DNA of 33,453 nt from Rhodoblastus sp. (lineage in GTDB: Bacteria > Pseudomonadota > Alphaproteobacteria > Rhizobiales > Beijerinckiaceae). The stretch spans positions 578-34,030 of the forward strand of contig JAGRKN010000195.1 in the NCBI GenBank assembly GCA_020442275.1, written 5' to 3'. The translations under genes and the position numbers were made by a program. Shown one piece after another: positions 24,312 to 32,038 of this stretch (positions are counted from its first letter, which is position 1; every line of letters begins with the position of its first letter). The notes under the pieces are model-generated. The model was not told the origin of the DNA and did no database searches. It saw only the letters and a list, made by a program, of their open reading frames with translations.

Positions 24312-25436
24312 ATGCTGTCGCGCTTTGACGATTATCCGATCCATCAGACCCCGGAACCGATCCGGCATCCCGCGACAACAGATCGAAACGTCTACGACCG
24401 CTACTGGTTCAACGGCTATTCCGCCGACGGCGCCTATTATTTTGGAATTGCGCTCGGCCTCTATCCGGCGCGACAGGTGATGGATTGCGCATTCAGCGTC
24501 GTATTTCAGGGCAAACAATATTCTTTTCACGCCTCGCGCCGCGCGCCGTCGGACCGTGACGAACTGGAGGTCGGACCGTTCCGGATCGAGGTGGTCAAGC
24601 CCATGCGCGAACTGCGCGTTCGCCTCGCGCCCAACGACACCGGCATATCCTGCGATCTTCTGTTCGAGGCGACCACCGCCTGCATTGAGGAGGAACGCCA
24701 GATCCTGAAGCGCGAGCAGCGCGTGTTCATGGATGCGACCCGCTTCACGCAATTCGGCCGCTGGTCGGGTGAGATAGGCTTTCCCGGCGGCAGCATACAC
24801 GTGCAGCCCGAGACCGCGCTCGCCACGCGTGACCGCTCATGGGGCGTGCGATCGGTCGGCGAGCCCGAAACAGGCGGCGCTCCGGCCAGCGCGGGACCGC
24901 AGATATTCTTTCTCTGGGCGCCGATGATCTGGGACGACCTGTGCACGCATGCCTTCTTTTTCGAGGATGCCAGCGGCCGGCAATTGCACGGCGAGGGCAA
25001 GGTCGCGCCCCGCTATGCAACGCCGGGAGGCGTGCCGGGAACGGAAGACCCGCGCCTTCGCCGCATGGCGGGCGTTGCGCACAAGCTGAATTACGCGCAG
25101 GGAACGAGGCGCGCCGAAAGCGGCGAGATCATCATGCTCGACGAATTCGGCGAACGACACACGATATCCTTCGAACCCATTCTCCGTTTCCAGATGAAAG
25201 GACTCGGCTACCGGCACCAGAAATGGGGTCACGGCGTGTGGCGCGGCGAACTGGCGATGGAAGGCGAGGCGTGGGATTGCAACGCTCTCGATCCGCTCGC
25301 TCTCGACAACGTGCACATCCAGCAACTCGTGCGTGCGCGCTGGGGCGACAGGGGGGGCGTCGGCATCGTCGAACAATTGTGCCTGGGGCCGCACGCCACG
25401 TCGGGCTTCGCCGGCTTCCTAGATGGAGCGCCCTGA
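24312..25436 (+). CDS. Conserved hypothetical protein, possible CrtC/AttH (lipocalin-like) fold
   Basis: A 374-residue soluble protein without signal peptide or membrane segment. I do not recognise a characterised function. It is rich in beta-strand-like sequence with many aromatic residues: VYDRYWFNGYSADGAYYFGI, then FFLWAPMIWDDLCTHAFFF. The motif RDRSWGVR at 173-180 resembles the H-x-W-G type motif of CrtC (carotenoid hydratase) and AttH-like proteins, which have a double lipocalin fold, and I recall similar proteins in catabolic clusters for terpenoids, steroids and alicyclic acids. GGGAGAG precedes the ATG. Its stop overlaps the kinase start (TGATG), so the two proteins are made together. 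A hydratase, isomerase or binding function for a hydrophobic CoA-bound substrate would fit; none is demonstrated. Confidence 0.8.
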   Translation: MLSRFDDYPIHQTPEPIRHPATTDRNVYDRYWFNGYSADGAYYFGIALGLYPARQVMDCAFSVVFQGKQYSFHASRRAPSDRDELEVGPFRIEVVKPMRELRVRLAPNDTGISCDLLFEATTACIEEERQILKREQRVFMDATRFTQFGRWSGEIGFPGGSIHVQPETALATRDRSWGVRSVGEPETGGAPASAGPQIFFLWAPMIWDDLCTHAFFFEDASGRQLHGEGKVAPRYATPGGVPGTEDPRLRRMAGVAHKLNYAQGTRRAESGEIIMLDEFGERHTISFEPILRFQMKGLGYRHQKWGHGVWRGELAMEGEAWDCNALDPLALDNVHIQQLVRARWGDRGGVGIVEQLCLGPHATSGFAGFLDGAP

Positions 25437-26473
25437 TGGGACGCCTCGAAGAAGCCTTGGCGAGCTACCTGACACGACATTTTGGTCATGCCGTGCGCGT
25501 CGAGAGCCTCGACCGCATCCCCGTTGGCGCCTCGCGCGAAACATACCGTTTCGTGATGCGCGCCGATAGGGAAGCGGAACTGACGGCGCGTCGGATGATC
25601 CTGCGTCTCGATCCGCCGACGAGCCTCATCGAAACCGATCGACGGACTGAATATGCGGCGATCCGCGCTTTCCACGGTTCGGACGTTCCAGTTCCCGAAC
25701 TTCTCTTGATAGAGGAGGATCCCGAAGCGCTCGGGGCCTCCTTCATCGTCATGCAGGAAATCGTCGGCGGCGAGGCGGCGCCCTACAGGCTCATAGAGCC
25801 GCCCTACAGAGCCAATCTCGAGACGACCGGACAGCACAAATGGTCGATCCTTGGATCGATCGCGAAAACCGATCCTGCCGCTTGCGGGCTCGACCGCGTC
25901 CTGCCGCCGGTCGCGGCCGAAGACTGCTGGCGCCAGGAGCTGCAGCGCTGGGAAACGATGCTCGACGCCGACGAACTCGAGCCTCAGCCGATACAGCGAG
26001 CCGCGATCCGCTGGATGAAACGCAATCCGCCGCCGCCTGCACAACGCATTTCCGTCGTTCACGGCGACTACCGGACAGGCAATTTGCTCGTGAGCGACAC
26101 GGGCGCGGTCATCGGCGTCCTCGATTGGGAGATGGCGCATCTCGGAGACCCGCTCGAGGATCTCGCCTGGAGCATTAATCGCGTCTGGTGTTTCAGGAAA
26201 GACGAACGTCGCGGCGGCATGCTGCCCAAGGACGAGGCGATCGCAATCTGGGAAAAGTCGAGTGGCTTGGCCGTCGACGCCGATGCGTTGCGCTGGTGGG
26301 AATTGCTGGCCTGCCTCAAGGGCCAGGCGATCTGGATATCCGCGACTAAGGAATATCAGACCGGCGCCACGCACGACCCTTTGATGGCGCTCGCCGGCTG
26401 GATGCAGGTCAACAGCCAGGACCGCGCGACACTCGAACTGATGGGCCGTCTATCGCACGGGATCTCGACATGA
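25436..26473 (+). CDS. Phosphotransferase family (APH-like) kinase, candidate hydroxyacyl-CoA kinase
   Basis: A 345-residue protein kinase-fold enzyme of the APH/ACAD10-11 kinase branch. Visible motifs are the N-lobe ARRMILRLDPP and IVMQEIVGGEA hinge, the catalytic loop VVHGDYRTGNLL (HGD at 209-211, Asn216) and the metal-binding aspartate in VIGVLDWEMAHLGDPLEDLA (Asp230). Antibiotic resistance is unlikely, because the kinase sits between a translationally coupled upstream gene (TGATG) and a coupled downstream gene (ATGA) inside an acyl-CoA operon. In LvaA and in the N-terminal domain of ACAD10/11 such kinases phosphorylate the hydroxyl of a 4-hydroxyacyl-CoA. I infer a similar role here, with the ACAD-type partner at 20942 and the small protein at 26470. 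Confidence 0.9.
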   Translation: MGRLEEALASYLTRHFGHAVRVESLDRIPVGASRETYRFVMRADREAELTARRMILRLDPPTSLIETDRRTEYAAIRAFHGSDVPVPELLLIEEDPEALGASFIVMQEIVGGEAAPYRLIEPPYRANLETTGQHKWSILGSIAKTDPAACGLDRVLPPVAAEDCWRQELQRWETMLDADELEPQPIQRAAIRWMKRNPPPPAQRISVVHGDYRTGNLLVSDTGAVIGVLDWEMAHLGDPLEDLAWSINRVWCFRKDERRGGMLPKDEAIAIWEKSSGLAVDADALRWWELLACLKGQAIWISATKEYQTGATHDPLMALAGWMQVNSQDRATLELMGRLSHGIST

Positions 26474-26916
26474 AGCCCGACGTTTCCGTCTACTTCCGCG
26501 AATTGGTGCGCGCCTTGCGCGAGGACTTCGCGCCCAAGTTGCCGACGGCGTTCGAACAGGGCGCGGCACTCCGCCTCGCCATGTTGTCGCAGGCCGCCTC
26601 CGAGGAATTCGACCGCGCCGCGGCGCGGCGTTTGGAGGAAAACGAGGCGATGCGTAGACTGTTCGAACGCGCGTCGTCGATCGTGAAAACGCCGGATCTG
26701 TTGACGCGCTTGCAAACCGTCGGTTGCCTGCGTGAAGACTCCATCCATGTGAGCGCACTCGATCGCGTCAACCAGACGTTGCGCGATCTCCTCATCGAGC
26801 TGCACGCGCATGTTGAAACGCTCGCCGGGGACGACGCGCGCGCGCTGGAAGCGGACATCTGGTTCGAATTCTCGGCTTCGACCGCGCGGCGAGCCTTGTC
26901 GATCGGGCGCTTTTGA
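26470..26916 (+). CDS. Small helical protein coupled to the kinase, possible LvaB-like partner
   Basis: A 148-residue, mostly alpha-helical soluble protein that I cannot assign with certainty. The N-terminal YFRELVRALREDFAPKLPTA, then LRLAMLSQAASEEFDRAAAR and the later LDRVNQTLRDLLIELHAHVE give a pattern like the small DUF6285/LvaB-type proteins that accompany APH-like kinases, though I cannot run a profile. The start overlaps the kinase stop in an ATGA junction, a strong hint of a stoichiometric complex. LvaB of Pseudomonas putida is needed with LvaA to phosphorylate 4-hydroxyvaleryl-CoA, and this protein has the same position. Positively and negatively charged residues alternate without a catalytic motif, as expected for an accessory subunit. 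Confidence 0.75.
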   Translation: MKPDVSVYFRELVRALREDFAPKLPTAFEQGAALRLAMLSQAASEEFDRAAARRLEENEAMRRLFERASSIVKTPDLLTRLQTVGCLREDSIHVSALDRVNQTLRDLLIELHAHVETLAGDDARALEADIWFEFSASTARRALSIGRF

Positions 26917-26952
26917 AGCGAGTATGGAACCTGCCAGCGTGAGGACTCGCCA

Positions 26953-27390
26953 GTGAATCGACCGCCCCTGCAGTCACACGCGCTTCGTATCCAGACCGGC
27001 GAAGACGATCTGCCCGCCGATCGCTTCAACGATCACGTCAACAACGCGCGCTACTTCCACTTCATCAATCTGACTTTCCAGTCTTGGTACCGGGCGATGG
27101 ACATTCGCGGCGGCGTACCCGGCCAGGCCGCGATGATGGCGCATGTCAGCTACGATTTCAGAGGTGAATTGAAGCCGCCCACAATCGCGGAATGCCGCAT
27201 CGACGTTTCGCGCGTCGGCGTCACGAGTCTGGAGCATGCAATCGAGATTTTCGACCTGGGCTTGGACGGCGACCAGACGCCGAGGTCCGTTGGACGCGGG
27301 CGCGCCGTGCATGTGTGGGTGAACAGGCGCGCAAGCACCAAGATGCCCTGGCCGACCGAAGTCCTGTCCAAATGCTGGCCGGGCAAATAA
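26953..27390 (+). CDS. Hot-dog fold acyl-CoA thioesterase (4HBT type)
   Basis: A 145-residue thioesterase. The 4HBT signature is visible as DRFNDHVNNARYFHFINLTF, where the HVNNARY core caps the long hot-dog helix; the helix continues into QSWYRAMDI. The strands AHVSYDFRGELKPPTIAECR and VGVTSLEHAIEIFDLG complete the fold, which dimerises or tetramerises. It would release a free acid and CoA from a pathway thioester or protect CoA pools. The only plausible start is GTG at 26953 with GAGGA about eight bases upstream. It follows the small protein by 36 bases as last gene of the kinase operon, and its end faces the convergent LysR gene. Confidence 0.88.
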   Translation: MNRPPLQSHALRIQTGEDDLPADRFNDHVNNARYFHFINLTFQSWYRAMDIRGGVPGQAAMMAHVSYDFRGELKPPTIAECRIDVSRVGVTSLEHAIEIFDLGLDGDQTPRSVGRGRAVHVWVNRRASTKMPWPTEVLSKCWPGK

Positions 27391-27462
27391 CGGCGGGAAA
27401 GTCGAACCGCGAAATCTTCGAGCGCCGTCGGACGAGAACTCCATCGCCGTTGACGCAGGCGA

Positions 27463-28359
27463 TCACCGTCTCGCTGACAGCATGTCTCTCACCATGCCCG
27501 TGAACACCAGCGCGGGACGAGGTTCCGGCGAGTCGGTCCTGACCAGGGTGATTTGCGCTTTCACGGAGGTTTGCACCAACGGCCGGTAGACGACGCCGGT
27601 CGTCGTCACCTGGGCGATCGAGGCAGGTACGATCGACAGGCCGATGCCCGTCGCGACGAGATTGACAATCGAGGTGAGCTGCGGCGCGATCTGCAGCACC
27701 TTGGGCGAGAAGCCGGCATCGCGGCAGGCCGATACGATGAGGTCGAACAGGGCGCGCCCGTTTTGCCGCGGATAAAGGATGAACTCCTCGCCCGCCAATA
27801 ACTTGAGATCGACGCGTTTCCTGGCGGCCTGCGGATGTTCGCTCGGCATGGCGACGACGAGCGGCTCCGTCAAGACCGGCGTCGCCCAGAGATGATCGAC
27901 CTCGCCCGGCGCCGGCCGAAGAAAGGCCACGTCCAGCCGGTTCGCGCGAAAGCGTGCGAGCAGCGAAGCGGTGGCTTCTTCGACGAGCTCGACGTCGACA
28001 TGCGGATAGAGAGTTCGATAGTCGCGAATGGCGCGGGTCACGAAAGGGTGGAACGACGCTGAGCCCGTGAAACCGATCCGCAGAAGCCCGATCTCGCCGC
28101 GCGCGGCGCGCCGCGTCTTCTGAACCGCCGCCTCGACATCGGCGAGAACCGCTCGCGCGACGTCCATGAAGATACGTCCCGGCTCGGTCAAGGCGACGCC
28201 CCGGGATAGACGACGGAACAGGGTGACCCCGACCTCTTGTTCGAGCGCCTTGATCTGCCGGCTCAGCGCGGGCTGCGCGACCCGAAGCCGCGTCGCGGCG
28301 CGACTGAAGCTCTCCTCGTCCGCGACCGCGACGCAATATCTGAGGTGTCGAAGCTCCAT
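27463..28359 (-). CDS. LysR-family transcriptional regulator
   Basis: A 298-residue LysR regulator. The winged helix-turn-helix is at residues 1-60: MELRHLRYCVAVADEESFSR, then AATRLRVAQPALSRQIKALE. The effector-binding domain follows with GEIGLLRIGFTGSASFHPFV and DVAFLRPAPGEVDHLWATPV. The N-terminus resembles the CatM/BenM-like group that senses aromatic or muconate-type acids. It is divergent from the aldehyde dehydrogenase gene with 293 bases between them, the usual arrangement when a LysR protein activates the neighbouring operon in response to a pathway metabolite. Its likely targets are therefore the aldehyde dehydrogenase, CoA-transferase and SDR genes. Confidence 0.94.
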   Translation of the reverse strand: MELRHLRYCVAVADEESFSRAATRLRVAQPALSRQIKALEQEVGVTLFRRLSRGVALTEPGRIFMDVARAVLADVEAAVQKTRRAARGEIGLLRIGFTGSASFHPFVTRAIRDYRTLYPHVDVELVEEATASLLARFRANRLDVAFLRPAPGEVDHLWATPVLTEPLVVAMPSEHPQAARKRVDLKLLAGEEFILYPRQNGRALFDLIVSACRDAGFSPKVLQIAPQLTSIVNLVATGIGLSIVPASIAQVTTTGVVYRPLVQTSVKAQITLVRTDSPEPRPALVFTGMVRDMLSARR

Positions 28360-28652
28360 CTAATCGATACCTTTCGAGAATAGCATGGTGTCAAATTATG
28401 TATTGGACAGCAATCGAAATCTGTCGTTTTTCTGGACCTATAAGAACGGCTCACGGGAGGAGCCCGGCTTTCGGATCCCTGACACTGTGATCGAGCGCGC
28501 AGCCAAATTCGGTTTCGCGCAACGGGCGCGATTGCGCCTGCCCGACCGTCAGGCCGGCCAATGCGGACCACCTCCCGACGATTCCGAAGTTTGACGCGCC
28601 AGCGGTAGCGATTCGCCGCTGCCTGGCGCCTGCCCGAAACGGAGCATGCAAG
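28360..28652. promoter_or_regulatory. Divergent lysR / aldehyde dehydrogenase intergenic region
   Basis: A 293-base non-coding stretch. The part next to lysR (28380-28450) is AT-rich. TCAAAT-TATGT-ATTGGA at 28391-28407 is an imperfect dyad (five of six arm bases match), 31 bases upstream of the lysR start, and is a candidate LysR binding site. TATAAG at 28439-28444 could be a -10 for the plus strand, without a good -35. A 69-residue open frame at 28385-28594 has no ribosome binding site and no recognisable family, so I do not call it a gene. Confidence 0.4.
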
Positions 28653-30086
28653 ATGGACGTTCATCAGAATTTCATCGACGGGCGCTGGACGCCTTCCCGC
28701 GAAACAGTGGCGGTTCTCAATCCGTCCGACGGGGCCAAGATGGCGGAGATCGCGCGCGGCGGCGCGGCAGAGATCGACGCGGCGGTTGCGGCCGGACACG
28801 CGGCGATGAACGGAGAATGGGGCAAGCTCGACGCCGTCTCGCGCGGGCGCCTCCTGATGAAATTCGCCGAGCTCATTCGTCGCGACAGCGAGAAACTCGC
28901 CAAGCTGGAGAGCGAGGACGTCGGCAAGCCGATGACGCTGGCGCGCAACGACGTCGCGGTCTGCGCGCGCTATTTCGAATATTACGGCGCGGCGGCCGAC
29001 AAGGTGCATGGCGACACGATCCCGTTCCAGAACGGCTTCTCGGTCATGACCTTCTACGAGCCGCACGGCGTCACCGGCCATATCGTGCCGTGGAACTATC
29101 CGCTGCAGATGACCGGCCGCTCGGTCGCCCCCTCGCTCGCCATGGGCAACGCCATTGTCCTGAAGCCGGCCGAAGACACGTCGCTCACGGCTCTGGCCCT
29201 TGCACGGCTGGCTGAAGAGGCGGGCTTTCCGGCGGGCGCGTTCAATGTCGTGACCGGCCTCGGCGAGGAAGCCGGCGCCGCGCTCGCCGCGCATCCCGGC
29301 ATCGGCCATGTCAGCTTCACCGGTTCGCGCGAGGTCGGCGTTCTCGTGCAGACGGCGGCGGCGAAAAACACCATTCCCGTCACGCTCGAACTCGGCGGCA
29401 AGTCGCCGCAGGTCGTGTTCGCCGACGCGGATTTCGCCGCGGCTGGCACGACTATCGTGCGCGGCATCACGCAGAACGCCGGCCAGACCTGCAGCGCCGG
29501 TTCGCGCGTGCTGATCGAGGACAGCGTCTACGACGAGTTCGCCGGCGTGCTCGCCGAGGGTTTTCGTGCATTGCGCGTCGGCTCTGGCAGCCAGGACCTC
29601 GATCTTGGACCGGTCGTCAACGCGACGCAGAAGGCGCGGATCGAGCGCTATCTGGACATCGCGCGCCGCGACAATCTGCCGATCCTGGCCGAAGGTTCGT
29701 TCGGCACGAACGTACCGGAAGGCGGCTATTACGTGAAGCCGACGCTGATCGGCGACGTGCCGCCCGACCATGTGCTGGCGCAGGAGGAAATCTTCGGGCC
29801 TGTGCTCGTCGCCATCCGCTTCAAGGACGAGGAAGACGCAATCCGCATCGCCAATGGCACGCCCTATGGTCTGGCTGCCGGCGTCTGGACAAGCGATCTC
29901 GGTCGCTCGATGCGGCTGTCGCACAAGATCCAGTCGGGCCAGGTGTTCGTGAACAATTACGGCGCGGGCGGCGGCGTGGAACTGCCGTTCGGCGGCATGA
30001 AGGGTTCCGGCCACGGCCGCGAGAAGGGCTTCGAGGCGCTCTACGCCTTCGGCGCGCTCAAGACCATCACGATCAAGCACGGTTGA
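28653..30086 (+). CDS. Aldehyde dehydrogenase (NAD(P)+-dependent)
   Basis: A 477-residue enzyme of the ALDH superfamily oxidising an aldehyde to its carboxylic acid. Active-site residues are all present: Asn148 in VPWNYPLQM, Glu246 in VTLELGGKSP and nucleophile Cys280 in NAGQTCSAGSR. The cofactor motif SFTGSREVG and the C-terminal EEIFGPVLVAIRF and FGGMKGSGHGREKG are standard. It is preceded by GGAG at a suitable distance. It could act after the alcohol dehydrogenase at 13136 to make an acid that the CoA-transferases activate; the two are about 15 kb apart, so this is only an inference. The CoA-transferase gene begins 4 bases after the stop. Confidence 0.96.
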   Translation: MDVHQNFIDGRWTPSRETVAVLNPSDGAKMAEIARGGAAEIDAAVAAGHAAMNGEWGKLDAVSRGRLLMKFAELIRRDSEKLAKLESEDVGKPMTLARNDVAVCARYFEYYGAAADKVHGDTIPFQNGFSVMTFYEPHGVTGHIVPWNYPLQMTGRSVAPSLAMGNAIVLKPAEDTSLTALALARLAEEAGFPAGAFNVVTGLGEEAGAALAAHPGIGHVSFTGSREVGVLVQTAAAKNTIPVTLELGGKSPQVVFADADFAAAGTTIVRGITQNAGQTCSAGSRVLIEDSVYDEFAGVLAEGFRALRVGSGSQDLDLGPVVNATQKARIERYLDIARRDNLPILAEGSFGTNVPEGGYYVKPTLIGDVPPDHVLAQEEIFGPVLVAIRFKDEEDAIRIANGTPYGLAAGVWTSDLGRSMRLSHKIQSGQVFVNNYGAGGGVELPFGGMKGSGHGREKGFEALYAFGALKTITIKHG

Positions 30087-30090
30087 AGTC

Positions 30091-31275
30091 ATGACGCAGC
30101 TCAAAGCCTCCTCGCGCAAACCTCTGGAAGGCCTGCTCGTGGTCTCGCTCGAGCAGGCGGTGGCGGCGCCCTATTGCTCGTCACGGCTGGCGGACGCCGG
30201 CGCGCGCGTCATCAAGATCGAGCGCGCCGAAGGCGATTTCGCGCGCGGCTACGATACGGCCGCAAAGGGATCGTCGAGCTATTTCGTCTGGCTGAACCGC
30301 GGCAAGGAAAGCCTCGTCGCCGACATCAAGAAGCCGGCGGACGCCGCGCTCCTGCACAATATTCTGAAGAAGGCCGACGTGTTCATCCAGAACCTCGCGC
30401 CGGGCGCGGCCGAGCGCGCCGGCCTCGGTTCGGCCGCGTTGCGCGAAGAGAATCCGAAGCTGATCACGGTCGACATTTCGGGCTATGGCCCCGGCAATTC
30501 CTACACGGACATGAAGGCCTACGACCTGCTGGTGCAGGCCGAGAGCGGGCTTGCCGGCGTGACCGGCCATCCCGCGGGCCCCGGCCGCGTCGGCGTCTCG
30601 GTCTGTGACATCGCCTGCGGTATGGCCGCGCATGCCGCGATCCTCGAGGCGCTGATCGCGCGCTCGATCACGGGCAAGGGCTCCGCGATCGAGACCAGCC
30701 TGTTCGCCGGCATGGCCGACTGGATGAACGTGCCGTTGCTCTATTTCGAAGGCACGGGCGTGGAGCCGAAGCGGATGGGGCTCGCCCATCCCTCGATCTG
30801 CCCCTACGGCGCATTCGCGCTGAACGACGGCAGCCTTGTCCTGATCTCGATCCAGAACGAACGGGAATGGGCGAATTTCTGCCGCGTCGTGATGGACGAC
30901 GCCGACCTGCCGAAAATAGCAGGCTACGAGAGCAACAACACCCGCGTCGCCAATCGCGACAAGGTCGACGCCCATGTCGGATCGGCTTTCGCCGCCCTGA
31001 GCCGCGACGAAGCGGAGAAGCGGCTGCGCGAAGCTGGCACGGCCTACGGCTTCGTGAATACGCTCGCCGAACTCGCACGTCATCCGGCATTGCGTCGCGT
31101 CGCGGTCGACACGCCGAATGGCGCCGTCTCGATCGTCGCGCCGCCGACGACGCGCGACGGCGCCATGCCGGAACTCGGTCCGATCCCGAAGATCGGCGAG
31201 CACAGTCGGAACATTCGCGACGAATTCTCGAACTCAAGCGAAGCGCCGGCCGGCGCGATGGAGAGTATGCCATGA
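30091..31275 (+). CDS. CaiB/BaiF family class III CoA-transferase (copy 2)
   Basis: A 394-residue family III CoA-transferase. The start shows LEGLLVVSLEQAVAAPYCSS and RLADAGARVIKIERAEGDF, followed by SYFVWLNRGKESLVADIKKP, FIQNLAPGAAERAGL and ITVDISGYGPGNSY. The catalytic aspartate is in VSVCDIACGMAAHAAILEAL and the glycine-rich GKGSAIETSLFAGMADW follows. Only the family motifs are shared with the copy at 15520, so the two are not a recent duplication; this one resembles the mesaconyl/itaconate-type or formyl-CoA transferase branch more by its shorter insertions, but I cannot name the substrate. It is 4 bases behind the aldehyde dehydrogenase and overlaps the SDR start by four bases, so aldehyde oxidation and CoA transfer are directly linked. 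Confidence 0.94.
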   Translation: MTQLKASSRKPLEGLLVVSLEQAVAAPYCSSRLADAGARVIKIERAEGDFARGYDTAAKGSSSYFVWLNRGKESLVADIKKPADAALLHNILKKADVFIQNLAPGAAERAGLGSAALREENPKLITVDISGYGPGNSYTDMKAYDLLVQAESGLAGVTGHPAGPGRVGVSVCDIACGMAAHAAILEALIARSITGKGSAIETSLFAGMADWMNVPLLYFEGTGVEPKRMGLAHPSICPYGAFALNDGSLVLISIQNEREWANFCRVVMDDADLPKIAGYESNNTRVANRDKVDAHVGSAFAALSRDEAEKRLREAGTAYGFVNTLAELARHPALRRVAVDTPNGAVSIVAPPTTRDGAMPELGPIPKIGEHSRNIRDEFSNSSEAPAGAMESMP

Positions 31276-32021
31276 GACTGAAGAACAAGATCGCAATCGT
31301 CACCGGCGCCGGCGGCGGCTTCGGCGAAGGCGTCGCCAAACTCTTCGCCGCCGAAGGCGCGAAGGTCGCGGTCGTCGACATCCGCGAGGCCGAGGCGCAG
31401 CGCGTCGCCAGTGAGATCGGCGCGGCGGCGATCGCAATCAAGGCCGATGTCGGCGACGCCGGCGATGTGCAGCGCGTGGTCGACGAGACCAGGGCGAAAT
31501 TCGGCGCGCCGCATATTCTCGTCAACAATGCCGGCGTCACGCACAAGAACCGCCCGATCATGGAAGTGGACGAGGCGACCTTCGATCACATGTTTCGCGT
31601 CAATGTGAAATCAATCTTCAACTTCGTGCGTTCGACAGCGCCCGTCATGCGCGACAATGGCGGCGGCGTGATCCTGAACGTCGGATCGACCGCCGGCATC
31701 CGTCCGCGTCCCGGCCTGACCTGGTACAACGCGACAAAAGGCGCGGTGAACCTCGCATCCAAGTCGCTGGCCGTCGAGCTCGCGCCCTGGAAAATTCGCG
31801 TCAACGCGATCTGCCCTGTGATCGGCGAGACCGGCCTGCTCGAAGCTTTCATGGGCATGCCCGACACGCCCGAAAATCGCGCGAAATTCCTCGCGACCAT
31901 TCCGCTCGGCCGCATGTCGCGCCCCTCGGACATCGCCAATGCCGCGCTGTATCTGGCCTCCGACGAGGCCGAGTTCATCACCGGCGTCGAACTGCCGGTC
32001 GACGGCGGCCGCACGGTCTGA
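31272..32021 (+). CDS. SDR-family NAD(P)-dependent oxidoreductase (copy 2)
   Basis: A 249-residue classical short-chain dehydrogenase. The cofactor motif TGAGGGFGEG is slightly unusual (the last position of TGxxxGxG is normal). VVDIREAE gives an acidic residue consistent with NAD. LVNNAGV, catalytic serine in LNVGSTAG and YNATK are present, and the end shows ITGVELPVDGGRTV. The start ATG at 31272 overlaps the CoA-transferase stop in ATGA, so it is the third gene of the aldehyde dehydrogenase operon. A 3-hydroxyacyl-CoA or cyclic alcohol dehydrogenase role fits its position. Confidence 0.94.
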   Translation: MRLKNKIAIVTGAGGGFGEGVAKLFAAEGAKVAVVDIREAEAQRVASEIGAAAIAIKADVGDAGDVQRVVDETRAKFGAPHILVNNAGVTHKNRPIMEVDEATFDHMFRVNVKSIFNFVRSTAPVMRDNGGGVILNVGSTAGIRPRPGLTWYNATKGAVNLASKSLAVELAPWKIRVNAICPVIGETGLLEAFMGMPDTPENRAKFLATIPLGRMSRPSDIANAALYLASDEAEFITGVELPVDGGRTV

Positions 32022-32038
32022 ACGGAAGGAAAAGAACC

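Noticed and set aside
25436-26473. Reading the APH-fold gene as an antibiotic resistance gene
   Set aside because: It is translationally coupled to catabolic genes and next to an ACAD10/11-type dehydrogenase; this kinase branch is metabolic.
28385-28594. A 69-codon plus-strand frame in the lysR-aldehyde dehydrogenase spacer
   Set aside because: No ribosome binding site, no family resemblance, mixed codon usage, and it overlaps the likely regulatory region.
28263-30119. A 618-codon open frame on the minus strand opposite the aldehyde dehydrogenase
   Set aside because: Antisense to a gene with an intact catalytic Asn, Glu and Cys; composition is typical of a GC-rich shadow frame.
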